This document shows positions 53,828 to 61,865 of a DNA stretch of 64,000 bases, piece after piece. Each line of letters begins with the position of its first letter. Position 1 is the first letter of the stretch. The DNA lies in assembly GCA_028289345.1 (NCBI GenBank), contig JANQQL010000005.1, positions 227,012-291,011 on the forward strand, given 5' to 3'. Under the pieces are notes generated by a model. It ran no database searches. It saw only the letters and a program-made list of their open reading frames with translations, and was not told the origin of the DNA. The stretch is from Planctomycetota bacterium. Its GTDB lineage: Bacteria; Planctomycetota; B15-G4; SIAN01. A program made the position numbers and the translations under genes.

Positions 53828-55015
53828 ATGCGTCCCATCCTGTTTGCCGTCCAGCCTCTCGGCACCGGAAAGATCGAGCGCAACCTCGCGGTGGCGAAGC
53901 AGATCCCGGTTCTTTTCCGAGCGATTGCCCCGCATTTTCTGGTGGGAGCTTCCGCGGCTCGCTTCCTGGAAGCGCGCGGCAGCGACTTTCCCGTGGACGA
54001 ATCCTTGAGCCCGCTGCTACCGCCCCCCACCTCTCACCGGCCTGCCGGCAAGCAAGTGCAGCGGGCCGCGCGACGTTTGGCGGCGGTCCATGGGCAGCAA
54101 GTCTTGCAAGCCGCCAAGCAGATTCGCGCGGAACTCGTCGTGGTGGACGGCATCTACGGAGCTCTCCGCCCCCTGGCGCGAGCCGGCATCCCGACGGTCT
54201 TCACCACCGACGATTTGCTGGACCAGGACTTTTCCCTGAACCCCCTTCAGCGCTGGTTTCGGGGAGCCATGCGTCGCTCCGCCGTGGTCAGCTCCAAACT
54301 CCGCTTTTTCTGGGGGGAGCCCTCGTACCTCACCACCCCAGAGATCCGCGAGTGGGCGAGACGCCACTTCCACTTCGTCGGACCCGTCTCCGGACTCGCC
54401 AATCTGGATCGCGCCTCTTGTGCCACCCTGCGGGATGATTGGGGACTCTCGACGGGCAAGTTGCTGACGATTTGTGCCGGCGGGTCCTCTTTCCACGGCG
54501 AAGTGTTCCTCACCATGATCCAAGCCGCCACCGAAGTGGCTGCCGAGGAAAAAGACCTGACCGTGGCAGTCATCAGCGGCCCTGAGATATCTGCAGATCA
54601 CGTGCCTTCCCACTGGAGGAATGATCGGACCGTCGACTCCGCAACGAGGATCTTCGCAGCGTCGGATCTTTGCGTCATCCCTGCCAGCCTGTCACTCTTG
54701 TCGGAGTGCGCCGGACTCGGGGTTCCAACGTTGGCGATTCCCGTCAAAGGTCACGCTGTTCAGCTGCGCATGGCGCGTTACTACCACGAACGCCACGGGG
54801 TGGACGCCTTGCCCGAGGACATCGACGCGAGTGAACTTGCCGCGAGAATCAGCGCGCGGCTGAAGACCTCCCACCAGCGTCCGGCAGGGACCCACGACGC
54901 CATGAGCTTGGAGGACCAAGTGGCCAGCGCCCACTCGGTGGCAGATTTGATCTGCGAAGCTCTCGGTCGAAGACGCCCGGTCGTTCCCGTGGAACGGATG
55001 CGCCAACGTCACTGA
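53828..55015 (+). CDS. GT-B-fold glycosyltransferase-like protein (MurG/GT28-like)
   Basis: 395-aa cytosolic or membrane-associated protein resembling GT-B nucleotide-sugar transferases. The N-terminal half has a G-loop-like VQPLGTGKIERNLAVAK. The C-terminal half has LLTICAGGSSFHGEVFLTMI and the acceptor-sugar-nucleotide signature region AASDLCVIPASLSLLSECAGLGVPTLAIPVKGH, as in MurG and GT28. ATG 53828 is preceded by AGGGGAG with short spacing; the earlier ATG 53801 lacks a ribosome-binding site. Donor and acceptor are unknown. Confidence 0.75.
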   Translation: MRPILFAVQPLGTGKIERNLAVAKQIPVLFRAIAPHFLVGASAARFLEARGSDFPVDESLSPLLPPPTSHRPAGKQVQRAARRLAAVHGQQVLQAAKQIRAELVVVDGIYGALRPLARAGIPTVFTTDDLLDQDFSLNPLQRWFRGAMRRSAVVSSKLRFFWGEPSYLTTPEIREWARRHFHFVGPVSGLANLDRASCATLRDDWGLSTGKLLTICAGGSSFHGEVFLTMIQAATEVAAEEKDLTVAVISGPEISADHVPSHWRNDRTVDSATRIFAASDLCVIPASLSLLSECAGLGVPTLAIPVKGHAVQLRMARYYHERHGVDALPEDIDASELAARISARLKTSHQRPAGTHDAMSLEDQVASAHSVADLICEALGRRRPVVPVERMRQRH

Positions 55016-55089
55016 CAAGGCACTCGTCGTCGTGGCAACATCGACCGAGGCTCCAGAAGGATCTGAGTTGTCCCCAGATCCACCAATGA

Positions 55090-55118
55090 AAAGGCGCCGA
55101 GTCATGGACCCGGCGCCA
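55090..55118 (-). terminator. Rho-independent terminator on the minus strand
   Basis: On the minus strand, GGCGCCG and CGGCGCC form a perfect 7-bp GC stem around an 11-nt loop, followed directly by TTTTC. It lies about 280 nt past the RecD2-RluA gene and is oriented to end that transcript. Confidence 0.75.
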
Positions 55119-55393
55119 GAGGAAGGAATCACCGGAGAGTCTCCCAGCCGTTGGTCCTGTTCCCCCTTCGGAGAGCTTCCCCCTTCGCGAATCCGTCCTC
55201 CCCCAGACGGGTTTCCCATCGCGATCACCGGAAGAAACCCTTGGAGCCGCCAACCCCTCGATCGGACGGCCGGGGCCTCTTCCATGGCGAAGGGTACGGC
55301 TCATCGAGAAGCCAAGGGAATCAGGAATAACGGCGAGTCTCTGCGGGCATTCCCTAGGAATACCCCCGAACGCCCCTCAAACAGCCCTTGAAC
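55119..55393. other. 3' flank of the recD2-RluA gene
   Basis: 275 bp between the RecD2-RluA stop and its likely terminator. It would be a long 3' untranslated region. No gene, repeat copy or RNA family is recognisable. Confidence 0.35.
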
Positions 55394-58303
55394 TCATGTC
55401 CCACGCTCGTGGCTGCGGACTTTTTCCAAGAGCTTCTCCAGGTCCCTGGCGAGGGGAGCCTCCACTTTCAGGGAATGGCCGCCCCTCGGGTGAGGCAGTT
55501 CCAAGACGGAGGCATGGAGGGCGACTCGCTTGAACTTCCACGGGCTTTCCTTTCCCCGCGCGTACTTGCGCTCACCGATCAACGGATGGCCGATGCTCGC
55601 GAAGTGCAAACGAATCTGGTTGTAACGACCAGTGACCGGTTGAACTTCAACCCAACTGGCGCGATCCAACGGCTGCAACACCCGATAGCGGGTGTGAGCT
55701 GGTGCGCCGGAGTGCGAGATCTCGGCACGTGCTCCTCGATCATGGATCGGCTTGCGAATCTCACCGGTCGCCGGCTTGACCCGCCCTCGCACCAGTGCCA
55801 GGTACGTTTTCTTCACCTTGCGGGAGCGGAACAACTCGATGAGTGCTTCCCGGTGGGAATCGCTCAACGCAAAGATCATGACCCCCGAGGTTTCTCGATC
55901 CAGCCGATGCACGGCTTGCGCAGTGGAGTGGCTGACTCGCAATTCGGAGAGGCAAGTGCGACCGCGAACTCCGGGAGAAGCAACGCTGGCCAGCCCCGCG
56001 GGCTTGTCAATGACGACGACATCCTCGTCCTCGTACAAAATCGGCAAGCGCGGCTTCGCGGATGGCGGCAACGCGCCACGATTCTCCCGCTTCCTCTCTC
56101 GAGGTTCGTTCATGACAACCGCGCTCTCCTTCGAAAACGGCGGCCACGGAAACGGAGCAGAGTGGCCTCGAAGACGCGCCTCCAACAGACTGCGGCGGCG
56201 CTCCACGGTGCCCACTTCGACCGCCCTTCGCAAGGCGCGAGGATCTCCGACCACGACGAGCACTTGCTTGGCCCGCGTGATGGCAGTGTAGAACAAGTTG
56301 CGACGAAGGAGCAGGGAGTGCTGCATCGCGAGCGGCAAGATCACCGCGGGAAACTCGCATCCCTGGCTTTTGTGCACCGTGATCGCATAGGCAAGGGTGA
56401 GCTGGGAGCGTGCAGCGCCCGCATAGTGCACCACCCGGTCCGGATACTGTACCGAAAGCTTGTCCGCCGAGGCCGTCACCACCGTTCCGATCTCGCCGTT
56501 GAAGACCTCCAGTTCGTAGTCGTTCTCGGTTTGGAGCACCCGATCTCCCGGTCCGAGATCGAGTTCTCCGGTAGGGTTCAACGCCTCTTTGAGCTTACGA
56601 TTCAGTTCCTGTACGCCCAGCACCCCGCGGTGCATGGGTGCCAACACCTGGATGTCCCGGCGCGCGTCCAGGCCATAGGTTTGCGGAAGACGACGCTGCA
56701 CCAGATCCAAGATCAAGTCCTGGGCGTCTTGCCCGCGCTCCTTCGGAACGAAGAAAGCTCCTTCGCCTTCGGACTTCTGAAACTCGGGCTCCTGCCCCGT
56801 GAGCACTCGGTGCGCGGCCTGAACGATGGTGCTCCCCTCTTTCTGACGCAGGATCTCGTGCAAGCGCGCCACCGGGATCGCTTCACTATCCACGATCGAG
56901 CGCAGCACGTCTCCGGCTCCAACCGAGGGCAACTGATCCGCATCGCCCACCAACAGGAATCGTGCATGGGGTGGCAGGGCCCGCAGCAGATCGCGCATCA
57001 GCACCATGTCTACCATGGAGGCTTCGTCGATCAGGAGCGCGTCGAGCGGAAGGGGGTTGTCACGATGGTGCTCGAACTGGCCAGTATGAGGGTTGAAGCG
57101 AAGCAATCGATGAATGGTGCTGGCTTCGTGGTCACAAGCCTCCGCTAGCCGACGAGCGGCTCGACCGGTCGGAGCGGCCAAGGCCAGACTCCACTCCTTC
57201 ACGGACAACGTTTCGAACAGCGCTCGCACCAAAGTCGTTTTGCCGACGCCCGGGCCCCCAGTGAGCACCGCGACCCGGTGATTCAACAAAACGTCGAGGG
57301 CCTGGGATTGACCTTCGGTCAAACGAATGGAAAGCCGAGGCTGCAAGAACTTGCGCACCCATTCGACATCCAAGCGCTCCGCGGGTTCCAACGGCGAACA
57401 ACGAGTCATGAGCTCCGCAGACACTTCTTGTTCGACCCGGTGAAACCAAGGAGCGTAAAGCGCCAGGTCGCCGACCAGTTCTTCTCCGCGCAACTGACCG
57501 CCAGACAATCCGCCATCAATGGCGTCTTCGACCAGGCCCCGTGCAATGCCGAGCAGTTCGGCGGCGGCCCGGACGACGTCTTCCCGCGAGCTGAAAACAT
57601 GGCCCTGATCGGCTTGGGTCTGCAACACGTGTTGGAGGCCGGCGGCCACTCGTTGGGGAGAGTCGCTGGCAATGGCAAGCCCTCGGGCGATTTGATCGGC
57701 CCGGCGAAAACCGATTCCCTCGACCTGATGCACCAAGGCGTAGGGATTCTCGCGGATCTTCTCCGCGGCCTGATCCCCCAGGGCGTTGCGCAGTTTGCGG
57801 GTCGTCCCCGGGCCCAGGCCGAGTTCGGCGAGGAACGCGGACTCCTCCATGCGGCTGCGGCACTCCTCCCAGCCACTCACGATCTGGCGGGCCTTGGCTT
57901 TGCCGATGCCCGAGACCTCTTTCACCCGTCCCGGATCAGCATCCAGCAAGGCGAATGCGTCGTCGCCGAAATGGTCGAGAATCCGCTCCGCCAGGGTCTC
58001 GCCCACGCCGGGAATCGCGCCTCCCACCAGGAATCGGCGCATTCCCTCTCGGGTGACCGGCGGAACCCAGCGGATCGAAACGATCTGGAGCCTCCGCCCA
58101 TATCTGGGATGATCCGAGTAGTGGCCCGTGACTTCGACGGTGTCACCGATCGAGCAGGCGCCCACGTCACCGACTAGAACCGTGGGCTTGGGTGAGGACT
58201 CCACCGCCAGCTCGACCACACGAAAGCTGCTCTCCGGTCGAGCGAAGATTTCTCGATCCAGAAACCCGCGCAGCTTGACCTCGTTGGTTGGCTTCTTCGT
58301 CAT
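55394..58303 (-). CDS. recD2: RecD2-type helicase fused to RluA-type pseudouridine synthase
   Basis: A single 969-aa frame. Residues 1-725 are a RecD2-like 5'-3' helicase: N-terminal OB-like part, helix-hairpin-helix motifs (GAIPGVGETLAERIL, VSGIGKAKARQIV), Walker A GGPGVGKTTL, DEASMVD, GDADQLPSVGAGDVL, AITVHKSQGCEF and FYTAITRAKQ. Residues 731-969 are a complete RluA-family domain without S4, catalytic D802 in HRLDRETSG. No stop separates them. Met731 has an AAGGAG 12 nt upstream, so a separate synthase may also be made. ATG 58303 overlaps the divergent gene's ATG. Confidence 0.9.
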   Translation of the reverse strand: MTKKPTNEVKLRGFLDREIFARPESSFRVVELAVESSPKPTVLVGDVGACSIGDTVEVTGHYSDHPRYGRRLQIVSIRWVPPVTREGMRRFLVGGAIPGVGETLAERILDHFGDDAFALLDADPGRVKEVSGIGKAKARQIVSGWEECRSRMEESAFLAELGLGPGTTRKLRNALGDQAAEKIRENPYALVHQVEGIGFRRADQIARGLAIASDSPQRVAAGLQHVLQTQADQGHVFSSREDVVRAAAELLGIARGLVEDAIDGGLSGGQLRGEELVGDLALYAPWFHRVEQEVSAELMTRCSPLEPAERLDVEWVRKFLQPRLSIRLTEGQSQALDVLLNHRVAVLTGGPGVGKTTLVRALFETLSVKEWSLALAAPTGRAARRLAEACDHEASTIHRLLRFNPHTGQFEHHRDNPLPLDALLIDEASMVDMVLMRDLLRALPPHARFLLVGDADQLPSVGAGDVLRSIVDSEAIPVARLHEILRQKEGSTIVQAAHRVLTGQEPEFQKSEGEGAFFVPKERGQDAQDLILDLVQRRLPQTYGLDARRDIQVLAPMHRGVLGVQELNRKLKEALNPTGELDLGPGDRVLQTENDYELEVFNGEIGTVVTASADKLSVQYPDRVVHYAGAARSQLTLAYAITVHKSQGCEFPAVILPLAMQHSLLLRRNLFYTAITRAKQVLVVVGDPRALRRAVEVGTVERRRSLLEARLRGHSAPFPWPPFSKESAVVMNEPRERKRENRGALPPSAKPRLPILYEDEDVVVIDKPAGLASVASPGVRGRTCLSELRVSHSTAQAVHRLDRETSGVMIFALSDSHREALIELFRSRKVKKTYLALVRGRVKPATGEIRKPIHDRGARAEISHSGAPAHTRYRVLQPLDRASWVEVQPVTGRYNQIRLHFASIGHPLIGERKYARGKESPWKFKRVALHASVLELPHPRGGHSLKVEAPLARDLEKLLEKVRSHERGT

Positions 58304-59525
58304 GACCCATCGCCAGGATAGCTCGAAGGCGCGATCGAACGCCGCCGCAAACGACGAACGGCCCGCCCATTGGGAACGCCGGGCACGGCGCGCTCTGTCC
58401 GAGCTGGAATCCCTCGGCAAAGAGATCCGCAGCTCCCTGCGAGAGGCCGCTCCGGAAGCTCGCCTGGACGCGGTCTCACTGTCGGTCCTGCTCATGCTTC
58501 GCGGCGGCGGACGTTCGAGACCAACCCGAGCACGGCAACTGGTCGAAGCTCTGGAGAAAGAGGTCAAGGAGTCGCTGCTGGCATCGGCCGCCTTCGAACG
58601 GGGCCGCGTCTTCTGCCTGCGCTGCGAGAACTCCATCTGTGAGCACAGCTTGCCTCCCTCGCCCCGGGACGTCTTCACCGGCTACGGCCAAACCGGGCGG
58701 CCAGAATGGAAACCGTTCGACACTCTGCTCAGCGAGCGCAAGGATCCGCGCGCAGGACTGCTCTACGAAGCCAAGCGCCCCTTGCTGAGCCTGGCTCAGA
58801 GTGGCACCGAGGTGTACCAGCGACTGCTGCCAGGTTTCGAGGAACCGCAGCGGCGCTACCGAGTCCTGGCGCAACTTTCGACGGGCTTCTTCTTGCCGGT
58901 GGGGGTCGAGCCGGCCGACCCCATGGCCCTGACGGCACAAATTGTCCTCACCGCGGAAGGGGGAGCGCGCGAAGTCATTGGCGTCAACGTCGTTGGCTAT
59001 TCCGCGACCCGCGGCAAGGTAGCCGAAGAAACCGTGTGCCCGGGGCTCCCCGAGGCGCTGGTCCCCCTGCGGCGAGAGATCGAATCCATGGGCCGCAAGT
59101 CGCGCAAGACAGTGGTCGTGCGAACCGGAATCGCCCTGGAGCGCCTCGAACAGCGCTGCTTGCGGCTGATCCGCGTCGCCTGCCGGGACCTCGAACATCG
59201 CCAACGCAGCGACGGACGACGCACTCAGCATGCCAAGAAGCGAGCGCGGCAAGGGGACCGTCCGACGTCGAAAGCCCTGGATGACGCCCGCCAAGCGGAC
59301 GACGACCAGATCCTGGAAGACAAGAAGCAGAACACCATCGTGGTTCTCGGTCAGCGAGGCCGTGCCCACTTCTTTTCGAAGGCAGGCAAGCACGTGACCA
59401 GCGTCGTGTTCGAGGGACGAGTCATTCGTCAGCGGATGCAGCAGAAGCGCTGGGTCCCATTTTCCAAGGAAGAAGTCGCCCACTTCCGCAAGATGCTGCC
59501 CGTCGCCACGGGGAGCCACTCTTGA
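58302..59525 (+). CDS. Uncharacterised protein with SWIM-like zinc motif
   Basis: 407-aa cytosolic protein; I recognise no full-length family. Residues about 110-125 (VFCLRCENSICEHS) form a CxxC-x4-CxH cluster resembling a SWIM-type zinc finger, usually nucleic-acid or protein binding. The rest is mixed alpha/beta, with a basic Arg/Lys-rich segment near residues 315-345. Its ATG (58302-58304) overlaps the divergent recD2 ATG on the other strand, so one of these starts may be off. It is coupled to the RluA gene by TTGA. A role in RNA or DNA metabolism is inference from motif and neighbours. Confidence 0.7.
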   Translation: MTHRQDSSKARSNAAANDERPAHWERRARRALSELESLGKEIRSSLREAAPEARLDAVSLSVLLMLRGGGRSRPTRARQLVEALEKEVKESLLASAAFERGRVFCLRCENSICEHSLPPSPRDVFTGYGQTGRPEWKPFDTLLSERKDPRAGLLYEAKRPLLSLAQSGTEVYQRLLPGFEEPQRRYRVLAQLSTGFFLPVGVEPADPMALTAQIVLTAEGGAREVIGVNVVGYSATRGKVAEETVCPGLPEALVPLRREIESMGRKSRKTVVVRTGIALERLEQRCLRLIRVACRDLEHRQRSDGRRTQHAKKRARQGDRPTSKALDDARQADDDQILEDKKQNTIVVLGQRGRAHFFSKAGKHVTSVVFEGRVIRQRMQQKRWVPFSKEEVAHFRKMLPVATGSHS

Positions 59526-60595
59526 CTTCCCACGAAGCTCGAATTCGATCCTCCGAGGACGACTTCGATGCCGAGAAACTCCTGACGCTGCGCGGCAAGC
59601 TTTCCCTCACCGTCGAGCGCGAAGAGCATGGGCAACGCCTCGACCAATTCCTCACCCGGCGCATGGGGTGGCGGTCGCGCAACAGTATCGTGCACTTGAT
59701 CGACGAAGGAAAAGTCGAGTTGCAGGACCGATCCGCGCGGGCCTCACGAAAAGTCCGTGCCGGAGAATCTGTCTTGGTGCGACTGCCCAAGCCAAAACGC
59801 GACCGCGACCTCGAGCAAGCGGGCGGGGCCGGACCGCTGACGGTCCTCTACGAAGACGAAGACCTGGTGGTGGTCGACAAGCCGGCCGGAATCCCAGTGC
59901 ATCCCGGCGGCCGCCTGCTTCACCAAACGGTCATCACCGAACTGCATCACCGCTATCGCGTGTACGGAGATCCAGAGCGCGACATCATTCCGAAGCTTTG
60001 CCACCGGTTAGATCTCGAAACCAGCGGCATCCTAGTGGTCGGCAAGAGCGATCAGGTGGTCGCGGAAGTCGGACGCCAGCTTCGCGAACGAGAAACCGTG
60101 AAGGAGTACCTGGCGATCGTTCATGGCATGATGGAGCAAGACTCGACGGTGCTGGAGGCCCCCCTCGGCCCAGCGCTCCACAGCCAGGTCCAGCTTCGCC
60201 AGTGCGTCCGAGCGGATGGCGCACCGTCGAAAACGGGCATTGCTGTGGAAAAACGCTACCAGGAATTCACCTTAGTTCGGCTTCGACTCCACACGGGACG
60301 CCGCCACCAGCTTCGAGTTCATCTTCAGCACCTGGGACACCCCATCGTGGGGGACAAGCTATACGGGCTCGATGAAGACTTCTTTTTGGCCTACTACGAG
60401 GGCCGACTGACACCAGAGATGCACCAGAGGTTGATGCTCCCGCGTCAGGCATTGCACGCCACCCACCTTGCGCTTCGCCATCCCCGGGATGGACGAAAAC
60501 TAGTTCTGAGTTCTCCACTTCCCCAGGACCTCGCCGAGTTCCTGACCAAGATTGAAGAAAGGCCCGACCGCGACGCCGCAGGCTGTCGCAGGTAA
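59522..60595 (+). CDS. RluA-family pseudouridine synthase with S4 domain
   Basis: 357-aa enzyme isomerising uridine to pseudouridine in rRNA or tRNA. An S4 RNA-binding domain lies at about 38-95 (GQRLDQFLTRRM). The synthase core has catalytic D164 in HRLDLETSG, YEDEDLVVVDKPAGIPVHPGG and GRRHQLRVHLQHLGHPIVGD, as in RluA/RluC/RluD. The start is TTG 59522, overlapping the preceding stop (TTGA), with GGGGAG 6 nt upstream. The sigma-factor gene starts 6 nt after its end, so the two are likely cotranscribed. Confidence 0.93.
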   Translation: MTSHEARIRSSEDDFDAEKLLTLRGKLSLTVEREEHGQRLDQFLTRRMGWRSRNSIVHLIDEGKVELQDRSARASRKVRAGESVLVRLPKPKRDRDLEQAGGAGPLTVLYEDEDLVVVDKPAGIPVHPGGRLLHQTVITELHHRYRVYGDPERDIIPKLCHRLDLETSGILVVGKSDQVVAEVGRQLRERETVKEYLAIVHGMMEQDSTVLEAPLGPALHSQVQLRQCVRADGAPSKTGIAVEKRYQEFTLVRLRLHTGRRHQLRVHLQHLGHPIVGDKLYGLDEDFFLAYYEGRLTPEMHQRLMLPRQALHATHLALRHPRDGRKLVLSSPLPQDLAEFLTKIEERPDRDAAGCRR

Positions 60596-60601
60596 CCACA
60601 G

Positions 60602-61270
60602 ATGGATTCGCAAACCCGCCGTTCCGTTGCCATCAAAACTCGAGTGCTGGTCAACCTGGCACAAGATGGAGATCGGCGAGCTCTCAACGAGCTCTTGGAC
60701 CGCTACCTCCCGCGCATCTTGCGGGTGGTACGGATGAAGAGAGGTCCGTTCCTCGGGCAACGACTGGACGACGGCGACCTCGCCCAAGAGGTCATGATTC
60801 GAGTGTGGAAATCCCTCGATAAGTATGACCCGCAACAAACCGCGTCGTTCTTGCTTTGGGTCACACGGATCGCGGAGAACGCACTGCGAGATCTCGCCCG
60901 ACGACAGCTCGCCGCCAAGAGGAATCCCGGCGCGCTCTTGTCTTTGGAAGAAGAGCGGGAGCGGGGTGTGCCAGATTCCTTGACCCACCCGATCGTGACT
61001 TCCACTCCGTCCCGGATCATTGGGCGCATCGAAGACGATCAGATTCTCGACAGCGCCGTTTCGACGTTGGACGAGCGGACGCAAGAATTGCTGGTGCTGC
61101 GCTTCTATTACGACTTGCCCCTCGAAGACATGGGCAAGTACTTCGATGCTGGAGCAGAAGCGGTGCGCAGCCGAATCCGTCGTGCCCTGGCGCGTCTGCG
61201 GAAAGCTCTCGAAGAACGCGGGCTGGAAGGCGCTCGCCATCCGGAAAAGCTGCTGCGCCGCAGCTTCTGA
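60602..61270 (+). CDS. ECF-type RNA polymerase sigma factor
   Basis: 222-aa sigma-70 family factor of the extracytoplasmic-function type. Region 2 spans about 13-100 (RALNELLDRYLPRILRVVR, DLAQEVMIRVWKSLDKYDP, FLLWVTRIAENALRDLARR). Region 4 is at about 150-205 (LDERTQELLVLRFYYDLPLEDM, GAEAVRSRIRRALARLRKAL). The inter-domain linker is long, like planctomycete ECF groups. No anti-sigma gene is adjacent; the convergent kinase and lipoprotein genes could be functional neighbours. Follows the RluA gene by 6 nt. Confidence 0.92.
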   Translation: MDSQTRRSVAIKTRVLVNLAQDGDRRALNELLDRYLPRILRVVRMKRGPFLGQRLDDGDLAQEVMIRVWKSLDKYDPQQTASFLLWVTRIAENALRDLARRQLAAKRNPGALLSLEEERERGVPDSLTHPIVTSTPSRIIGRIEDDQILDSAVSTLDERTQELLVLRFYYDLPLEDMGKYFDAGAEAVRSRIRRALARLRKALEERGLEGARHPEKLLRRSF

Positions 61271-61289
61271 GATCCCGCGTTTCTCAGGA

Positions 61290-61865
61290 TCACCCGCCTC
61301 CCGGCTCGGACTCTTCCTGCACCTTCAAGACGTCGTCGAGCACGTTCAGCTCGCGCAACAGCGCATCTCGTCGCACTTCCAAAGCCGCGCGGTAGGCAGT
61401 CTGGTAGGAATCCAACGCGACGAGAACTCCGCGAATCTCTCCGCGCAGCTGGTAGATGTCTTCGAAGTTGACGTTCAGGTCTTGTTCGAGCTTGGTCAAT
61501 CGGTCCTCGAAACCGCGGAACTGCTCGGAGAGCGCGGTCACCGTCTGCTGCCAGTCTTCGTTGCCCAGGACTTCCGCCTGTTCGAAGGCCTGCTGGAGCT
61601 CTCCAAGAGTGGTTTCCATGCCACGCAAGTCCGCCTGCATCCCCGAGACGGAATTGACGACTTTGGTTCCCCACTCACGGGTGGTGAAGGTTCGGGTCAG
61701 CTTGAGTTCCAGTTGTTCGAGACGCTGCTCGAAGCGACGGTCCACGGCCCGTTCCACCGCTGCCTCGTCCACCGATGGGGGATCGCTCGACGGCGAAGAA
61801 CATCCGGCGCCCGCCAAGCACAGGCTCCCGCCCAACACCCAAGACTTCGCCCCAATGACCTTCAC
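61290..61865 (-). CDS. Coiled-coil lipoprotein
   Basis: 191-aa lipoprotein; family not recognised. GTG 61865 overlaps the kinase stop (GTGA) and yields a signal with lipobox LAGAGC (Cys about residue 21). The mature part is almost entirely charged helix with heptad spacing (RRFEQRLEQLELKLTRTF, FRGFEDRLTKLEQDLNVN), a probable trimeric or dimeric coiled coil in the periplasm. Tight coupling to the Ser/Thr kinase suggests a partner or target; that is inference. The convergent sigma gene ends 19 nt away. Confidence 0.78.
   Translation of the reverse strand: MKVIGAKSWVLGGSLCLAGAGCSSPSSDPPSVDEAAVERAVDRRFEQRLEQLELKLTRTFTTREWGTKVVNSVSGMQADLRGMETTLGELQQAFEQAEVLGNEDWQQTVTALSEQFRGFEDRLTKLEQDLNVNFEDIYQLRGEIRGVLVALDSYQTAYRAALEVRRDALLRELNVLDDVLKVQEESEPGGG

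Noticed and set aside
55394..58303. Two separate genes, recD2 and an RluA gene
   Set aside because: No stop codon lies between the domains, so one fused product is the direct reading; an internal start remains possible.
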